Origin: Clostridia bacterium
GTDB taxonomy: Bacteria > Bacillota > Clostridia > TANB77 > CAG-508
Assembly: GCA_017528375.1 (NCBI GenBank)
Contig: JAFXOY010000110.1
Span: forward strand, 1-41,577
Direction of reading: 5' to 3'
Length of the DNA: 41,577 nucleotides
Shown here: positions 18,601 through 26,673 of the stretch, in pieces
Position numbering within the stretch: position 1 is the stretch's first letter
Layout: each line of letters begins with the position of its first letter
The notes under the pieces: model-generated
What the model saw: the letters and a program-made list of their open reading frames with translations, nothing else
Database searches by the model: none
What the model was told of the DNA's origin: nothing
Position numbers and translations under genes: made by a program

Positions 18601-21600
18601 GATGCTGAAACAACTTCAGTTACATATGAATTAAAAGAATTAAATGCTCCAGAAGGATATGACAATATCTTTTATGGAAAAACAATTAAAGTTGATGCAA
18701 CTTTAACAAGCGGAGTTGTAAGCTCTGTAACAGCAAAAGTATATAACAATAATAATGTAGAAGACACAGCTTTAAGTGCAGAAGTTTCTGCTATAGTTGA
18801 TAATGGAACAATTAAAATATCAATTTCAAATCCACAAACAGATAAAGTAGTTGACTTAGCTTTAAGAAAAGTTATAGTAAATGTTGATGGAAAAAATGTT
18901 GATGAGTCAATGGGAATTTATGACAGATTAACAGAAAGTGATACGAAAGTATCAATTAAGACTACACCATTGACAGTTCCTGGTGGAACAAATGCAATTT
19001 ATTATTTAAATAAAACTCCAATATTAGTACAAAGAGGAAGCAGAATTAAATATCAAATCAGAATTTATAATGAAGGTGATGAAATAGATGCAACAGCAAG
19101 CAAGATTACAGATTATATTCCAAAGGGATTAAAATTTGAAAATGCTTACTATAGAAACGAAACAACACCTTTAACATCAGGTGAGGACTATACTTTAAAT
19201 GATAATACTTTAACAATTAATATATTAAATAACAAAGATTTAATTGCCAAATATGATGGTGTAAATGATGTATTATCATATGATTATGTAACAGTTGAAT
19301 GTTCAGTTAAGAACACAGCAAAGGGAATTTTAACAAATGTAGCTGAAATATCTGAATATAAAACTACAGAAGGAATTGTTACAGAAGATAGAGATTCTCA
19401 GCCAGATAACTGGAGAAACCCTGTTGATGGAAACCCAGCAAATAATGAAAATGTAAATTATACAGAAAATCAAAAATGGGTTGACTATGCTGGACATAGA
19501 GGAAACGTTTTAGAAGAAGGCGTTTATAAAAATTATGTTGGACAACAAGATGACGATGACTTTGAAAAAGTATTAGTTGGAGAAGTTGACTTAGTACTTA
19601 AAAAAGTAATCATAAATGTTGGAGAAGCATCCGTAGATAGTTTAGATAGCATTTATCAAAGATTCCAAGAAGGAAAAATAAATGTAAATACTGAAAAAAT
19701 GAATAATTTTGATAGTGTTACAACAGCAGAATACTACATGAACAAAACACCAATTAAAGTAAAAGTAAATGATGATGTAACATATCAAATTAGAATCTAT
19801 AATGAAGGTTCAGTTGATGCTGTAGCTAGTGAAATTAAAGATTATATTCCTAAGGGATTAACATTTAAGTCTGCAAGTTATAATGGTAATGCTTTAGTAG
19901 AAGGAACAGATTACACAATCAATGACCAAAATGTATTAACTATTTCAGCAATGAAAGGACACTTAATTGATAGTTATGATGGTGTAGAACCAAAATATGA
20001 TTATGTAACAGTTGTATGTACAGTTAATGGTCAAGTAAGAGGATTATTAACAAACGTAGCTGAGATTTCTGAATATCAAACATCTTTAGGAACAACATCA
20101 ACAGATAGAGATTCTCAAACAACTGGAACTGGTGAATGGCAAGCACCTGAGGGAAGCAATAAAAATACTCTAGAAGGTAAATCAGGTGGAAGCTGGGCAA
20201 ATTACGAAGGAAGAAATACAAATGGAGAATTTGTTGATTACCCAGAACAACAAGATGATGATGACTTTGAAAAAATCATTGTTACAACTGGTTATACTTT
20301 AAAATTATTAAAAGTATCTACAAATACTGGTAGAGGTATTGAAGGTGCTGAATTTACAGTAAATGATGAAAGCGTAACAACAAATGAAGATGGTTATACA
20401 GATACATTAGGTGTATTTGAATTACAAGTTCCTAGCGGTGTACCAGGAGGTTTAGATGGTTATACAATCAGAGAAGTATCTACACCAGAAGGATATGCAA
20501 AAATTGGAACTAGAACAAATCCAAATGTTCCATCAGAAATGAGCGATACATTCTATTTATGGTTTGAAAAAGCACTTAGAGATGATGGAAGTATTGAAAT
20601 AACAAAAGCATTTGTTAACTTTAAAGATAACAGACCACAGCAAGGCGCATTTGACTTTAATGTAAGTGAAAGAATTGTAACTTTCTATACAACAGATACT
20701 GATGGAAATTATATTCCAGTTAGAATTCAAGTAAGAAATGATATGGTAAATATCGGAGATTATAATATTACGGTTTTAATTGGAAATAATATTCAAAATT
20801 CTAAATATGAATTATTAATCAAAAAAGTTGATGAAAATGGAAACAATGTAGATGGAACTAAATTCAAAGTAAACTCAGATAACATGTACAGAACATATGA
20901 ATCAGAATTTACAACAAATGAGGGAACTATAAATCTTGGGCCATATACAATTTCAAAATCAAATGTTAATGTAAAAGATAATTTTATAATTGAAGAAATT
21001 GAAACAGCATCTGATTTACATCAATTAGAAGATAGACTTCAATTAGTTGTTACAAAAAGATTAACAGACAATGGTTATGCAGCAACAGCAGTTAAATTGA
21101 TGGTGGATGGAAATGAAACTGCTGAAGGTACAGAAGTAACACTTGAAGGTGTTAAATTAAAAGGCGGAGCTGGAACAGTTGATGTTACTGCAAAATTAGA
21201 AAATGGAGTAATAACTGTAACAATTCCAAATAAAAAGAAAATATTTGACTTATCACTTCGTAAACATATTATTGAAGTAAATGATGATGATATTAACAGA
21301 TGGAGCAATCCTGCTGTAGATGCTTCTAAATTAATTAGTGGAGAATCTACAACAGCTACATACAATAATGCAAAAGATCCAGTTGAAGTTCATATAAAAG
21401 ATACTGTTTTATATGGTATTAGAATTTACAATGAAGGTGAAATCAATGGATTTGCAGAAGTAGTTATGGATGATGTTCCGGAAGGATTAGAAATGATTGC
21501 TCCTGGTGATGGAAGCGAAAATACATCAACAGTAAATAGTGAATACAGATGGAAAATGTATAGAAAAGTAAAAAATGGTGAAGCAGTTGATTCAAATGAT

Positions 21601-23304
21601 GTAGTTACATATAATGGTGTAACTTATGTTGAAACAGAAGATGCTTCAGAAGCTGAAGTAATTAGAACAGATTATTTATCAAAAGCAGTTGGAGAAACTG
21701 TTATGGGAGTAGTCTCTCAAGTTAATCCTAACTTAATGAAGGCATTTGATAAAACTTCAATGACAGAACCAGATTCAAGAGAAGTTAGAGTTGAGTTTAA
21801 AGTTAAAACTTCAAACAATGCTGGAGATGTAATAATCAACAAAGCACAAATTAGTGAAGACTGCGATGAAGATGGAAATCCAGTTGATGATAGAGATTCA
21901 ACACCAAATGTTTGGGAAGATTCTCCAAGAGATGATGACCAAGATATTGAAAAATTAATATTAGTAAGAGAAAAAGAATTTGACTTAAGTCTACGTAAAT
22001 TTATTACTCAAGTAAATGATAAAGACTTAGAAAATTCAAGAGAACCACAAGTTAATACATCTAAATTAGTTAGTGGTGAAGCTACAACAGCTACATATAA
22101 ACATCCAAAAGAAGACCAAGTAGTACTTGTAAATCCAAGTGATGTTGTAACATACACAATTCGTGTATACAATGAAGGTGAAGTAGATGGATATGCTAAC
22201 CTAGTTATGGATGATATCCCTGAAGGTGTAGAATTCATACCTGAAAGTGATGTTAACTTAAGCTATGGTTGGGTAATGTTTGCAGAAGTAGGTAATGCAA
22301 GTGATTCAGCAGTTACAGGTGGAGTAACTGAAGATGGAATTATCTACAATGGTAAGAAATATCAAGTTACAAATGATGCCTCAGAAGCAAAAGTAATTGT
22401 TACAGATTATTTAGCAAAAGCTAATGGTGAAGGTAACTTAATCAAAGCATTTGATGCAGAAAATAACAAACTAGATTACAAAGATATTAAAGTTCAATTC
22501 AAAGTTAAATCTGTTGAAGCAGATAAAATAATAACAAACTATGCACAAATTACAGATGATTGTGATAAAGAAGGAAATCCAGTAGACGACAGAGATTCAA
22601 CACCAAATGTTTGGGAAGATATACCAAGAAATGATGACCAAGATTATGATGTAATTAAAGTTGGATACTTTGACCTAGCTTTATACAAATGGGTAAGCAC
22701 TGCAATGGTTACAGAAGGTGGAAAAACAACTGAATATCCAAGTAAACATACACAAGATGACAAAACAAATATGGTAAACGTAAGTATACCAAAAGACAAA
22801 TTAAACAAAGTAGAAGTTAAATTCAAATATCAAATTAAAGTAGAAAATGAAGGAACGGTTGCAGGATATGCAAAAGAATTAAAAGACCATATTCCAGCTG
22901 GATTAAAATTCGTTGAAGCTGACAACAAAGAATTTGGATGGACTCTACAAGAAGACGGAACAATCACAACAGACTATTTAAAAGACAGATTATTAAATCC
23001 AGGTGACACAGCAGAAGTAACAGTAGTGTTAACATGGATAAATGGTGCAACAAACTTTGGTCAAAAAATAAATTACGCAGAAATCAGCAAAGACCAAAAC
23101 GAATTTGATTGGCCAGATATCGACTCAACACCAAACAACTTCAAAGACACACCAAAAGAAGACGACGAAGACAGTGACATAGTAATGTTACAAATAAGAA
23201 CAGGTCTTGAAAACACAATGTACATTGTAATTGGATTAGTAGCAATAACAATTATAGCTGCCGGAGTTGTAGGAATTAAGAAATTTGTTTTAAATAGAGA
23301 ATAA
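15652..23304 (+). CDS. Giant surface adhesin: thioester domain, DUF11-like and Cna-B modules, QIRTG anchor (2550 aa)
   Basis: The ATG at 15652 follows AAAGGAG by 8 bases; the upstream in-frame TTG at 15634 lies ahead of that site. Residues 1-35 are a signal or membrane segment. Next comes a thioester-domain signature: Cys100 in NGYCLRKGS and Gln179 in VQQCAIWHF, matching the [YFL]-C and TQxA-x-W motifs whose Cys-Gln thioester can bind host amines. After about residue 360, six modules with a D-L-A/S-L-R/K-K start (DIALKKSI, DLALRKVI, DLVLKKVI, DLSLRKHI, DLSLRKFI, DLALYKWV) alternate with Cna-B-like modules (LTIKKIN, VSIRKVS, VQIKKIS, LKLLKVS, LLIKKVD). The DUF11-like modules end in acidic D-x-D-S-x-x-N-W and DDDDFEK stretches. 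The C-terminus is QIRTG, a hydrophobic segment, then KKFVLNRE, like a non-canonical sortase signal. Two sortase-like genes lie downstream. Confidence 0.88.
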   Translation: MRKGNEKKIFAGSLIIAVISIAVAFAALFAIKSNVISNIAGLNKGEQLLASTKIGTNGSTNPDNPSSSLGSVYSHYTDTLGEIAIDKNGAGYWNYRNGYCLRKGSTLRGGTTQLYDNGNAYNAVSPQVKWLFDNMVVVFSNNYDDNFNRQMDLYKQNIKSKLGVDISGLTKYQIYEVQQCAIWHFTNGMNDYFGNGTQQAYYQALIRNAQSNYSSNGVANVSISKSASADKITQDGDNLIVGPFRINNEKNTPYLFRYSHFTINGVTKGAGTGSKIFQADKTTEIKNNSYSNYSGDIYLVIYDYKMDTPNTEYVLTGDISPTAYSTNAKYWYANGCQPVATFTRTPSTNKIDVRAKFKTEKTIDIALKKSISKVNGVEVNSNNNNVSRKFNESGYTGTDYNEVGVDVTELAKKTSTNAIYWMNKTPVEVGIGDEVEYSIRIFNEGEIKAKASKVTDYVPAGLKLAETTPVKYVHNGNTTVLEAQDNLEFGYKYDETNNVLSIGLKGNEETDFISEFNGTNLSYDEIIVTCKVVEGATGILTNVAEISEYQTPYGIVDRDVDSTKDNWQAEADENKLTNTKDSNAWRDYSNGKSENARDGEWHPDFLAQDTGLNNNSGDDDDFDKLIVKGDYKLTIKKINQDTNEAIDDIQFAVTRKTFDGQTEDLGTVATENGLKGFSEVISNNAQGTIHYEFTEVRNTNYVQLIAPLKFDIRFREGKILKYNIEYASRSYQGMTDTERVYNFPVQGVTLNVKVSINYQTNEVTLEIGNKIVPPAEYKVSIRKVSAGNGRALEGVTFDVTKRVNGGTDERISLDPTNRIGDTNKLSSTFDMTNVDKIDYYQFTETSTLAGYTKLESPINVSVVKHVADNEALEVERFIVECEGKRVFVNNNTTTASFIITQNGVDYEVIANKVNDNGIHSLSITVPNAPSNPVPVQIKKISKEDGTQLKGADIEVRKVITETQKAELRTLTDANGTITYTDSVDAETTSVTYELKELNAPEGYDNIFYGKTIKVDATLTSGVVSSVTAKVYNNNNVEDTALSAEVSAIVDNGTIKISISNPQTDKVVDLALRKVIVNVDGKNVDESMGIYDRLTESDTKVSIKTTPLTVPGGTNAIYYLNKTPILVQRGSRIKYQIRIYNEGDEIDATASKITDYIPKGLKFENAYYRNETTPLTSGEDYTLNDNTLTINILNNKDLIAKYDGVNDVLSYDYVTVECSVKNTAKGILTNVAEISEYKTTEGIVTEDRDSQPDNWRNPVDGNPANNENVNYTENQKWVDYAGHRGNVLEEGVYKNYVGQQDDDDFEKVLVGEVDLVLKKVIINVGEASVDSLDSIYQRFQEGKINVNTEKMNNFDSVTTAEYYMNKTPIKVKVNDDVTYQIRIYNEGSVDAVASEIKDYIPKGLTFKSASYNGNALVEGTDYTINDQNVLTISAMKGHLIDSYDGVEPKYDYVTVVCTVNGQVRGLLTNVAEISEYQTSLGTTSTDRDSQTTGTGEWQAPEGSNKNTLEGKSGGSWANYEGRNTNGEFVDYPEQQDDDDFEKIIVTTGYTLKLLKVSTNTGRGIEGAEFTVNDESVTTNEDGYTDTLGVFELQVPSGVPGGLDGYTIREVSTPEGYAKIGTRTNPNVPSEMSDTFYLWFEKALRDDGSIEITKAFVNFKDNRPQQGAFDFNVSERIVTFYTTDTDGNYIPVRIQVRNDMVNIGDYNITVLIGNNIQNSKYELLIKKVDENGNNVDGTKFKVNSDNMYRTYESEFTTNEGTINLGPYTISKSNVNVKDNFIIEEIETASDLHQLEDRLQLVVTKRLTDNGYAATAVKLMVDGNETAEGTEVTLEGVKLKGGAGTVDVTAKLENGVITVTIPNKKKIFDLSLRKHIIEVNDDDINRWSNPAVDASKLISGESTTATYNNAKDPVEVHIKDTVLYGIRIYNEGEINGFAEVVMDDVPEGLEMIAPGDGSENTSTVNSEYRWKMYRKVKNGEAVDSNDVVTYNGVTYVETEDASEAEVIRTDYLSKAVGETVMGVVSQVNPNLMKAFDKTSMTEPDSREVRVEFKVKTSNNAGDVIINKAQISEDCDEDGNPVDDRDSTPNVWEDSPRDDDQDIEKLILVREKEFDLSLRKFITQVNDKDLENSREPQVNTSKLVSGEATTATYKHPKEDQVVLVNPSDVVTYTIRVYNEGEVDGYANLVMDDIPEGVEFIPESDVNLSYGWVMFAEVGNASDSAVTGGVTEDGIIYNGKKYQVTNDASEAKVIVTDYLAKANGEGNLIKAFDAENNKLDYKDIKVQFKVKSVEADKIITNYAQITDDCDKEGNPVDDRDSTPNVWEDIPRNDDQDYDVIKVGYFDLALYKWVSTAMVTEGGKTTEYPSKHTQDDKTNMVNVSIPKDKLNKVEVKFKYQIKVENEGTVAGYAKELKDHIPAGLKFVEADNKEFGWTLQEDGTITTDYLKDRLLNPGDTAEVTVVLTWINGATNFGQKINYAEISKDQNEFDWPDIDSTPNNFKDTPKEDDEDSDIVMLQIRTGLENTMYIVIGLVAITIIAAGVVGIKKFVLNRE

Positions 23305-23315
23305 TGACACGTTTT

Positions 23316-23373
23316 TGACACAATTGGGGACGGACTCATTTTGGGACATTTTTGACACATTCAGGGACGGTCT
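23316..23373. repeat. Copy of the GGGGACGG dispersed repeat
   Basis: The stretch 23316-23361 matches the reverse complement of 29347-29392 at 45 of 46 positions. It contains GGGGACGGACTC and TTGACACATT, and a second degenerate core CAGGGACGGTC follows at 23362-23372. It starts 12 bases after the stop of the second giant gene. Confidence 0.85.
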
Positions 23374-23384
23374 TGAAAATAATA

Positions 23385-23427
23385 AAAACACAATTAATTA
23401 TTTTTAGTAATTAATTGTGTTTTTTAT
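23385..23427 (+). terminator. Intrinsic terminator after giant protein 2
   Basis: A 16-bp stem (23385-23400 with 23408-23423), a seven-base loop and a T run. The repeat copy lies between the stop codon and this terminator. Confidence 0.88.
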
Positions 23428-23460
23428 TTAAAAATAATTATAAAAAAATTAAAAATAATA

Positions 23461-23488
23461 TTGAAAAAAAATATAGTAATGTTATAAT
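23461..23488 (+). promoter_or_regulatory. Sigma-A promoter of sortase-like gene 1
   Basis: TTGAAA (23461-23466), a 16-base spacer and TATAAT (23483-23488). AGGAGG at 23508-23513 lies 9 bases before the ATG at 23523. Confidence 0.75.
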
Positions 23489-23522
23489 GCAAATGTAATA
23501 AAACAAAAGGAGGTCACGCTTT

Positions 23523-24284
23523 ATGCGTACACGGAAAATCTCTTTGATTTTAGTCTTTTTACTTTCTTTAACAATGTTTATTGGATGCTCAGAATACGTT
23601 CCTAATCAGTATAGTGGTGGGTATGTAATGGAACAAAATTCTAAACCAACAAATAGAGTAACAAAAGAAGAAAAGGACAACACTGCTTATACAATTTACA
23701 CTGCTACTTATCCAACAGAGATAGTTACAACTGCTGAACCTTTAACCACAACATATGTTGAAGAAACAACTAATTGTACAATTGTGGAAACAGAGCCTGT
23801 TGTTGTTCAAACTGAAGAGGTTGTTTATGAACCTGAGGTTGAATACCAACCAGATGCCCCAATTCAAATTGATACTATTCCAAATGATTCAATTGTAATC
23901 CATAACAATGCTATTCCACTTGCTTATGGAAAAGCTAATCAGGCTATGGTTGATGCATATGATGTTGTTCAAGATACGGAATTAATACCTGACACGAACA
24001 ATACAATACTATTTGGACATAGTAATGGATCATTTTCTGTTTTGGATTCTGTTGGAGTGGGAGAAACTATTATACTTAATAATTATGGCGATATAAAATA
24101 CTATGAAGTCCAAAGAAGTGAGCTGGCTATTCTTAATCAAGATGGTACAGATGCTCAATTCTTTACTGACGGAATAGAAGCAATTCGCTATGAGTATGAT
24201 TATCCTGCACTAGTTTTGGTTACATGCGCAAACGGATATGCGTGGAATTATCGGTGGATTATAATAGCAAAAGAAATTGTATGA
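23523..24284 (+). CDS. Lipoprotein with C-terminal sortase-like domain, copy 1
   Basis: The 253-residue protein starts with a lipoprotein signal (MRTRK, hydrophobic core, MFIGC; lipid Cys22). A Thr- and Glu-rich linker follows to about residue 118. The C-terminal part looks like a sortase: His166 in LFGHSNGSF, the strand VGVGETIILNN, Cys235 in LVLVTC and Arg244 in YRWIIIAKEI. This is the His-Cys-Arg triad in the usual order. Sortases join surface proteins to the wall or to each other, but they are normally held by a membrane helix, not a lipid. The QIRTG-ended giant gene 220 bases upstream is a candidate substrate, by neighbourhood only. Codons CGG (Arg4 and the catalytic Arg244) are absent from the resident genes, which hints at transfer. 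The domain is short, so a catalytically different relative is possible. Confidence 0.75.
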   Translation: MRTRKISLILVFLLSLTMFIGCSEYVPNQYSGGYVMEQNSKPTNRVTKEEKDNTAYTIYTATYPTEIVTTAEPLTTTYVEETTNCTIVETEPVVVQTEEVVYEPEVEYQPDAPIQIDTIPNDSIVIHNNAIPLAYGKANQAMVDAYDVVQDTELIPDTNNTILFGHSNGSFSVLDSVGVGETIILNNYGDIKYYEVQRSELAILNQDGTDAQFFTDGIEAIRYEYDYPALVLVTCANGYAWNYRWIIIAKEIV

Positions 24285-24290
24285 ACTTCC

Positions 24291-24322
24291 AAAAGACAGT
24301 ACCAATTGGTATTGTCTTTTTT
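24291..24322 (+). terminator. Intrinsic terminator of sortase-like gene 1
   Basis: A hairpin AAAAGACAGTACC ... GGTATTGTCTTTT, nearly a perfect palindrome around CAATTG, followed by T residues. Its sequence is almost identical to the terminator at 25283-25312, so it was duplicated with the gene. Confidence 0.88.
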
Positions 24323-24338
24323 TATTTCATTCAAATTA

Positions 24339-24366
24339 TTGCAAAATTTTATAAAAATGTTATAAT
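24339..24366 (+). promoter_or_regulatory. Sigma-A promoter of sortase-like gene 2
   Basis: TTGCAA (24339-24344), a 16-base spacer and TATAAT (24361-24366). An in-frame ATG at 24369 would start right beside the -10 box, so the start at 24402, after AGGAGG (24387-24392), is used. Confidence 0.7.
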
Positions 24367-24401
24367 TTATGTATAAAATAATTTTAAGGAGGTTGCATTT
24401 T

Positions 24402-25274
24402 ATGCGTACACGGAAATTTAATTTAATTCTGGTTTCTTTGTTTTTCTTATCGATGTTAGTTGGATGTACTAACGATGCTGCACAATACAGTGGTGGTTAT
24501 TTGCAGTCAAATACTGTACGGACAGATATAACATCTGAAAAGCAAGAAAACAATGTGAATTATTCAATTAACACAGAGCCAACACAGGAAAATACATCCG
24601 CAATGAAAAGCACAACAAACAAAACTGGAATTACAACTAATGTTGAAACCAGTAAGGATGCAGTTACAAAAGTAATTTCTGATGAGACTACAATAGCAGT
24701 TAATACTGAAATAAATGAAGTGACAGATTCTACAACATATGTTGCTTCTAATGTAGAAACTGAAGAACCTATAGTTACTGAAGTAATGACAAATGTGCCA
24801 ACAAATCCGGATATTCCTACAACACAGCCTGTGCCAGAGCCTACAACACAACCAAAACCAAATGTTCCAAATGATTCACTTGTAATAAAAGACGTTGTTA
24901 TCAATCTTGCTTATGGAGATTCCACACAAGATATGGTCGATAATAATGATGCTGTATATGATACTGGATATATATCTAATAAATTTAATACAGCAATATT
25001 CGGGCATTCATTTAAAGGATTCAGCATTTTGGATTCAATGGTAGTAGGTGAGAAATTTGCAATGAATAATAATGGTGAAGTAAAATATTTTGAAGTTCAA
25101 AAGAGTGGTCTTGCAGTTCTGAATGAGTATCATTCAGATGCCACATATGAAGGAGAAACTGAAGGGATATTTTATACAGATTTTGGCTATCATGGTTTAA
25201 TTTTAATTACCTGTGATAAACAAGATCCTGATGAGCATCGCTGGATAGTAATTGCAAAGGAAATAATTGAATAA
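24402..25274 (+). CDS. Lipoprotein with C-terminal sortase-like domain, copy 2
   Basis: A paralogue of the gene at 23523: both start MRTRK, carry a lipobox (here MLVGC, lipid Cys22) and a YSGGY segment just after it, and end in the same domain. The 290 residues contain a longer Thr/Pro-rich linker (about residues 40-155, with TTQPVPEPTTQPKP). The domain carries His202 (IFGHSFKGF), Cys271 (LILITC) and Arg280 (HRWIVIAKEI), so the putative triad is intact. The start at 24402 is fixed by AGGAGG 9 bases upstream and by alignment with copy 1. Promoter, ribosome site and terminator are also alike, so the whole transcription unit was duplicated. CGG codons occur at residues 4 and 40. The substrate is unknown; the linker would let the lipid-anchored domain reach into the wall. 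Confidence 0.75.
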   Translation: MRTRKFNLILVSLFFLSMLVGCTNDAAQYSGGYLQSNTVRTDITSEKQENNVNYSINTEPTQENTSAMKSTTNKTGITTNVETSKDAVTKVISDETTIAVNTEINEVTDSTTYVASNVETEEPIVTEVMTNVPTNPDIPTTQPVPEPTTQPKPNVPNDSLVIKDVVINLAYGDSTQDMVDNNDAVYDTGYISNKFNTAIFGHSFKGFSILDSMVVGEKFAMNNNGEVKYFEVQKSGLAVLNEYHSDATYEGETEGIFYTDFGYHGLILITCDKQDPDEHRWIVIAKEIIE

Positions 25275-25282
25275 AAACTTCC

Positions 25283-25312
25283 AAAAGACAATACCAATTG
25301 GTATTGTCTTTT
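25283..25312 (+). terminator. Intrinsic terminator of sortase-like gene 2
   Basis: AAAAGACAATACC ... GGTATTGTCTTTT around CAATTG, a near copy of the terminator at 24291-24322. Confidence 0.88.
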
Positions 25313-25320
25313 ATTTGCAA

Positions 25321-25348
25321 TTGAAAATTTTCAAAAAAGTTATATAAT
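25321..25348 (+). promoter_or_regulatory. Sigma-A promoter of the SprT-like gene
   Basis: TTGAAA (25321-25326), a 16-base spacer and TATAAT (25343-25348), with AAGGAG 6 bases before the ATG at 25377. Confidence 0.7.
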
Positions 25349-25376
25349 ATAAAAAAAGAAAATTAAGGAGAATCAA

Positions 25377-25952
25377 ATGCACAATAAATTAATAGAACTT
25401 TATGAACAATGTATTAACGAGCTAACATCAATCGGTTTAGATTTAAGCCCTAAAAACATAGGTGAAATTAAAATTCAATTGTCAAAAAGAAACAATAAAC
25501 GCTATGGATGTTGCAAGCAAGAAGAACCAGATAGTAAATATAAAATTACACAAAAAATAGGCAGAAGAAAAATTGTAAAATATGAAAGGTTTAACAAACA
25601 TACTATTGAAATAAGTAAATGGGTAATGGACTTAAACGACGAAATAATTAAAAATACAATAATGCACGAAATAATTCATTGTTTTCCTTTTTGTAATAAT
25701 CATGGAAAAGAATTTAAAATGTATGCAAAGTATATAAATGAAAAATTAGGATATGATATTTCTAGATTAGGAAATAAGAAAGAGGATTTTGCTAAAAGTA
25801 ATATTGAGTTTGAAGAAAAACAGTATAAATATGTTATTAAGTGTACTAATTGTGGAAAACTAATCTATAGAAACAGGTTAAACAGGGATTTCTTTAGAAA
25901 ATATAGATGTAAATGCGGTGGAAAATTATTGCTGATAGAAACAAGAAATTAA
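25377..25952 (+). CDS. SprT-like zinc metalloprotease-fold protein with zinc ribbon
   Basis: The 191-residue protein has the SprT-family order. Its zinc-binding HExxH motif is HEIIH (His97, Glu98, His101), with a third likely ligand His109 in NHGKEFK. A C-terminal zinc ribbon follows, with Cys156-x-x-Cys159 and Cys178-x-Cys180. SprT/Spartan relatives are often linked to DNA-protein crosslink repair, but bacterial SprT-like proteins are mostly uncharacterised, so substrate and role stay open. It has no signal peptide and is probably cytoplasmic. It has its own promoter just after the sortase terminator. The next gene, mntP, follows after 77 bases and might be cotranscribed, since I see no terminator between them. 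Confidence 0.85.
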   Translation: MHNKLIELYEQCINELTSIGLDLSPKNIGEIKIQLSKRNNKRYGCCKQEEPDSKYKITQKIGRRKIVKYERFNKHTIEISKWVMDLNDEIIKNTIMHEIIHCFPFCNNHGKEFKMYAKYINEKLGYDISRLGNKKEDFAKSNIEFEEKQYKYVIKCTNCGKLIYRNRLNRDFFRKYRCKCGGKLLLIETRN

Positions 25953-26029
25953 AGGCCAGGAATAAATTTGTAATTCTAAAATAAAATTAATTGGAAAATA
26001 ATACTTGAAATTATGATTGAGAGGTTAAT

Positions 26030-26599
26030 ATGGGATTATTTGAAATTAGTTTTATTGGAATTGGTTTAGCTGCAGATGCATTTGCGGTTTCAGTTTGTAA
26101 AGGACTTTCAATGAGAAAATTTATTTTAAAAAATGCAATTATAATTGGTCTATATTTTGGAATATTCCAAGCATTAATGCCACTGCTTGGCTACTATTTA
26201 GGTGTAAATTTTCAAAGTGTTGTAGAAAGTATAGATCATTGGATTGCATTTATTTTATTGTCAATTATAGGTGGAAAAATGGTAATTGAATCTATGAATT
26301 CTAAAAAGGTGCATGAAGAGGATTATAATGAAAGTATCAATTTTAAAACAATGTTTCTACTAGCTTTAGCAACAAGTATAGATGCGCTTGCAGTTGGAAT
26401 TACAATGGCTTTCTTAGAAGTAAATATATTTCGCAGTATAGTAATTATTGGCAGTATAACACTAGTTTTATCAATGGCTGGTGTAAAAATTGGTAATAAA
26501 TTTGGAGATAAATTTCAAAATAAAGCAGAAATTATTGGCGGAATTATTTTGATATTGATTGGAACTAAAATTCTATTAAGTCATTTAGGCTTTTTTTAG
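26030..26599 (+). CDS. mntP: Manganese efflux pump MntP
   Basis: The 189-residue membrane protein is the usual length of MntP (YebN, about 188). It exports Mn2+ and protects from manganese excess. Six hydrophobic segments are visible. Two related halves carry the conserved acidic motifs: Asp16 in GLAADAFAVSVCKG and Asp118 in ATSIDALAVGITMA. The family's conserved aspartates stand at these positions in the E. coli protein. The ATG at 26030 follows a GAGAGG ribosome site. A yybP-ykoY manganese riboswitch often precedes this gene in other bacteria, but only 77 bases separate it from the preceding gene here and I see no such structure. Confidence 0.93.
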   Translation: MGLFEISFIGIGLAADAFAVSVCKGLSMRKFILKNAIIIGLYFGIFQALMPLLGYYLGVNFQSVVESIDHWIAFILLSIIGGKMVIESMNSKKVHEEDYNESINFKTMFLLALATSIDALAVGITMAFLEVNIFRSIVIIGSITLVLSMAGVKIGNKFGDKFQNKAEIIGGIILILIGTKILLSHLGFF

Positions 26600-26673
26600 C
26601 CTTAAATCTTGATATTTTTGAGCTAATATGATAGTATTTAAATAACTTAAAACAACTTTTTTAGGAGGTAAAA

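Noticed and set aside
24369..24401. Upstream ATG for sortase-like gene 2
   Set aside because: It lies 3 bases from the -10 box and has no ribosome site; the paralogue starts at the MRTRK equivalent.
24560..24904. Minus-strand ORFs opposite the Thr-rich linker of sortase-like gene 2
   Set aside because: They mirror the repetitive ACA/ACT codons of the linker; the products are Val/Ser- or Cys-rich nonsense without start signals.
25953..26029. yybP-ykoY manganese riboswitch before mntP
   Set aside because: Only 77 bases are available and no matching structure is visible.
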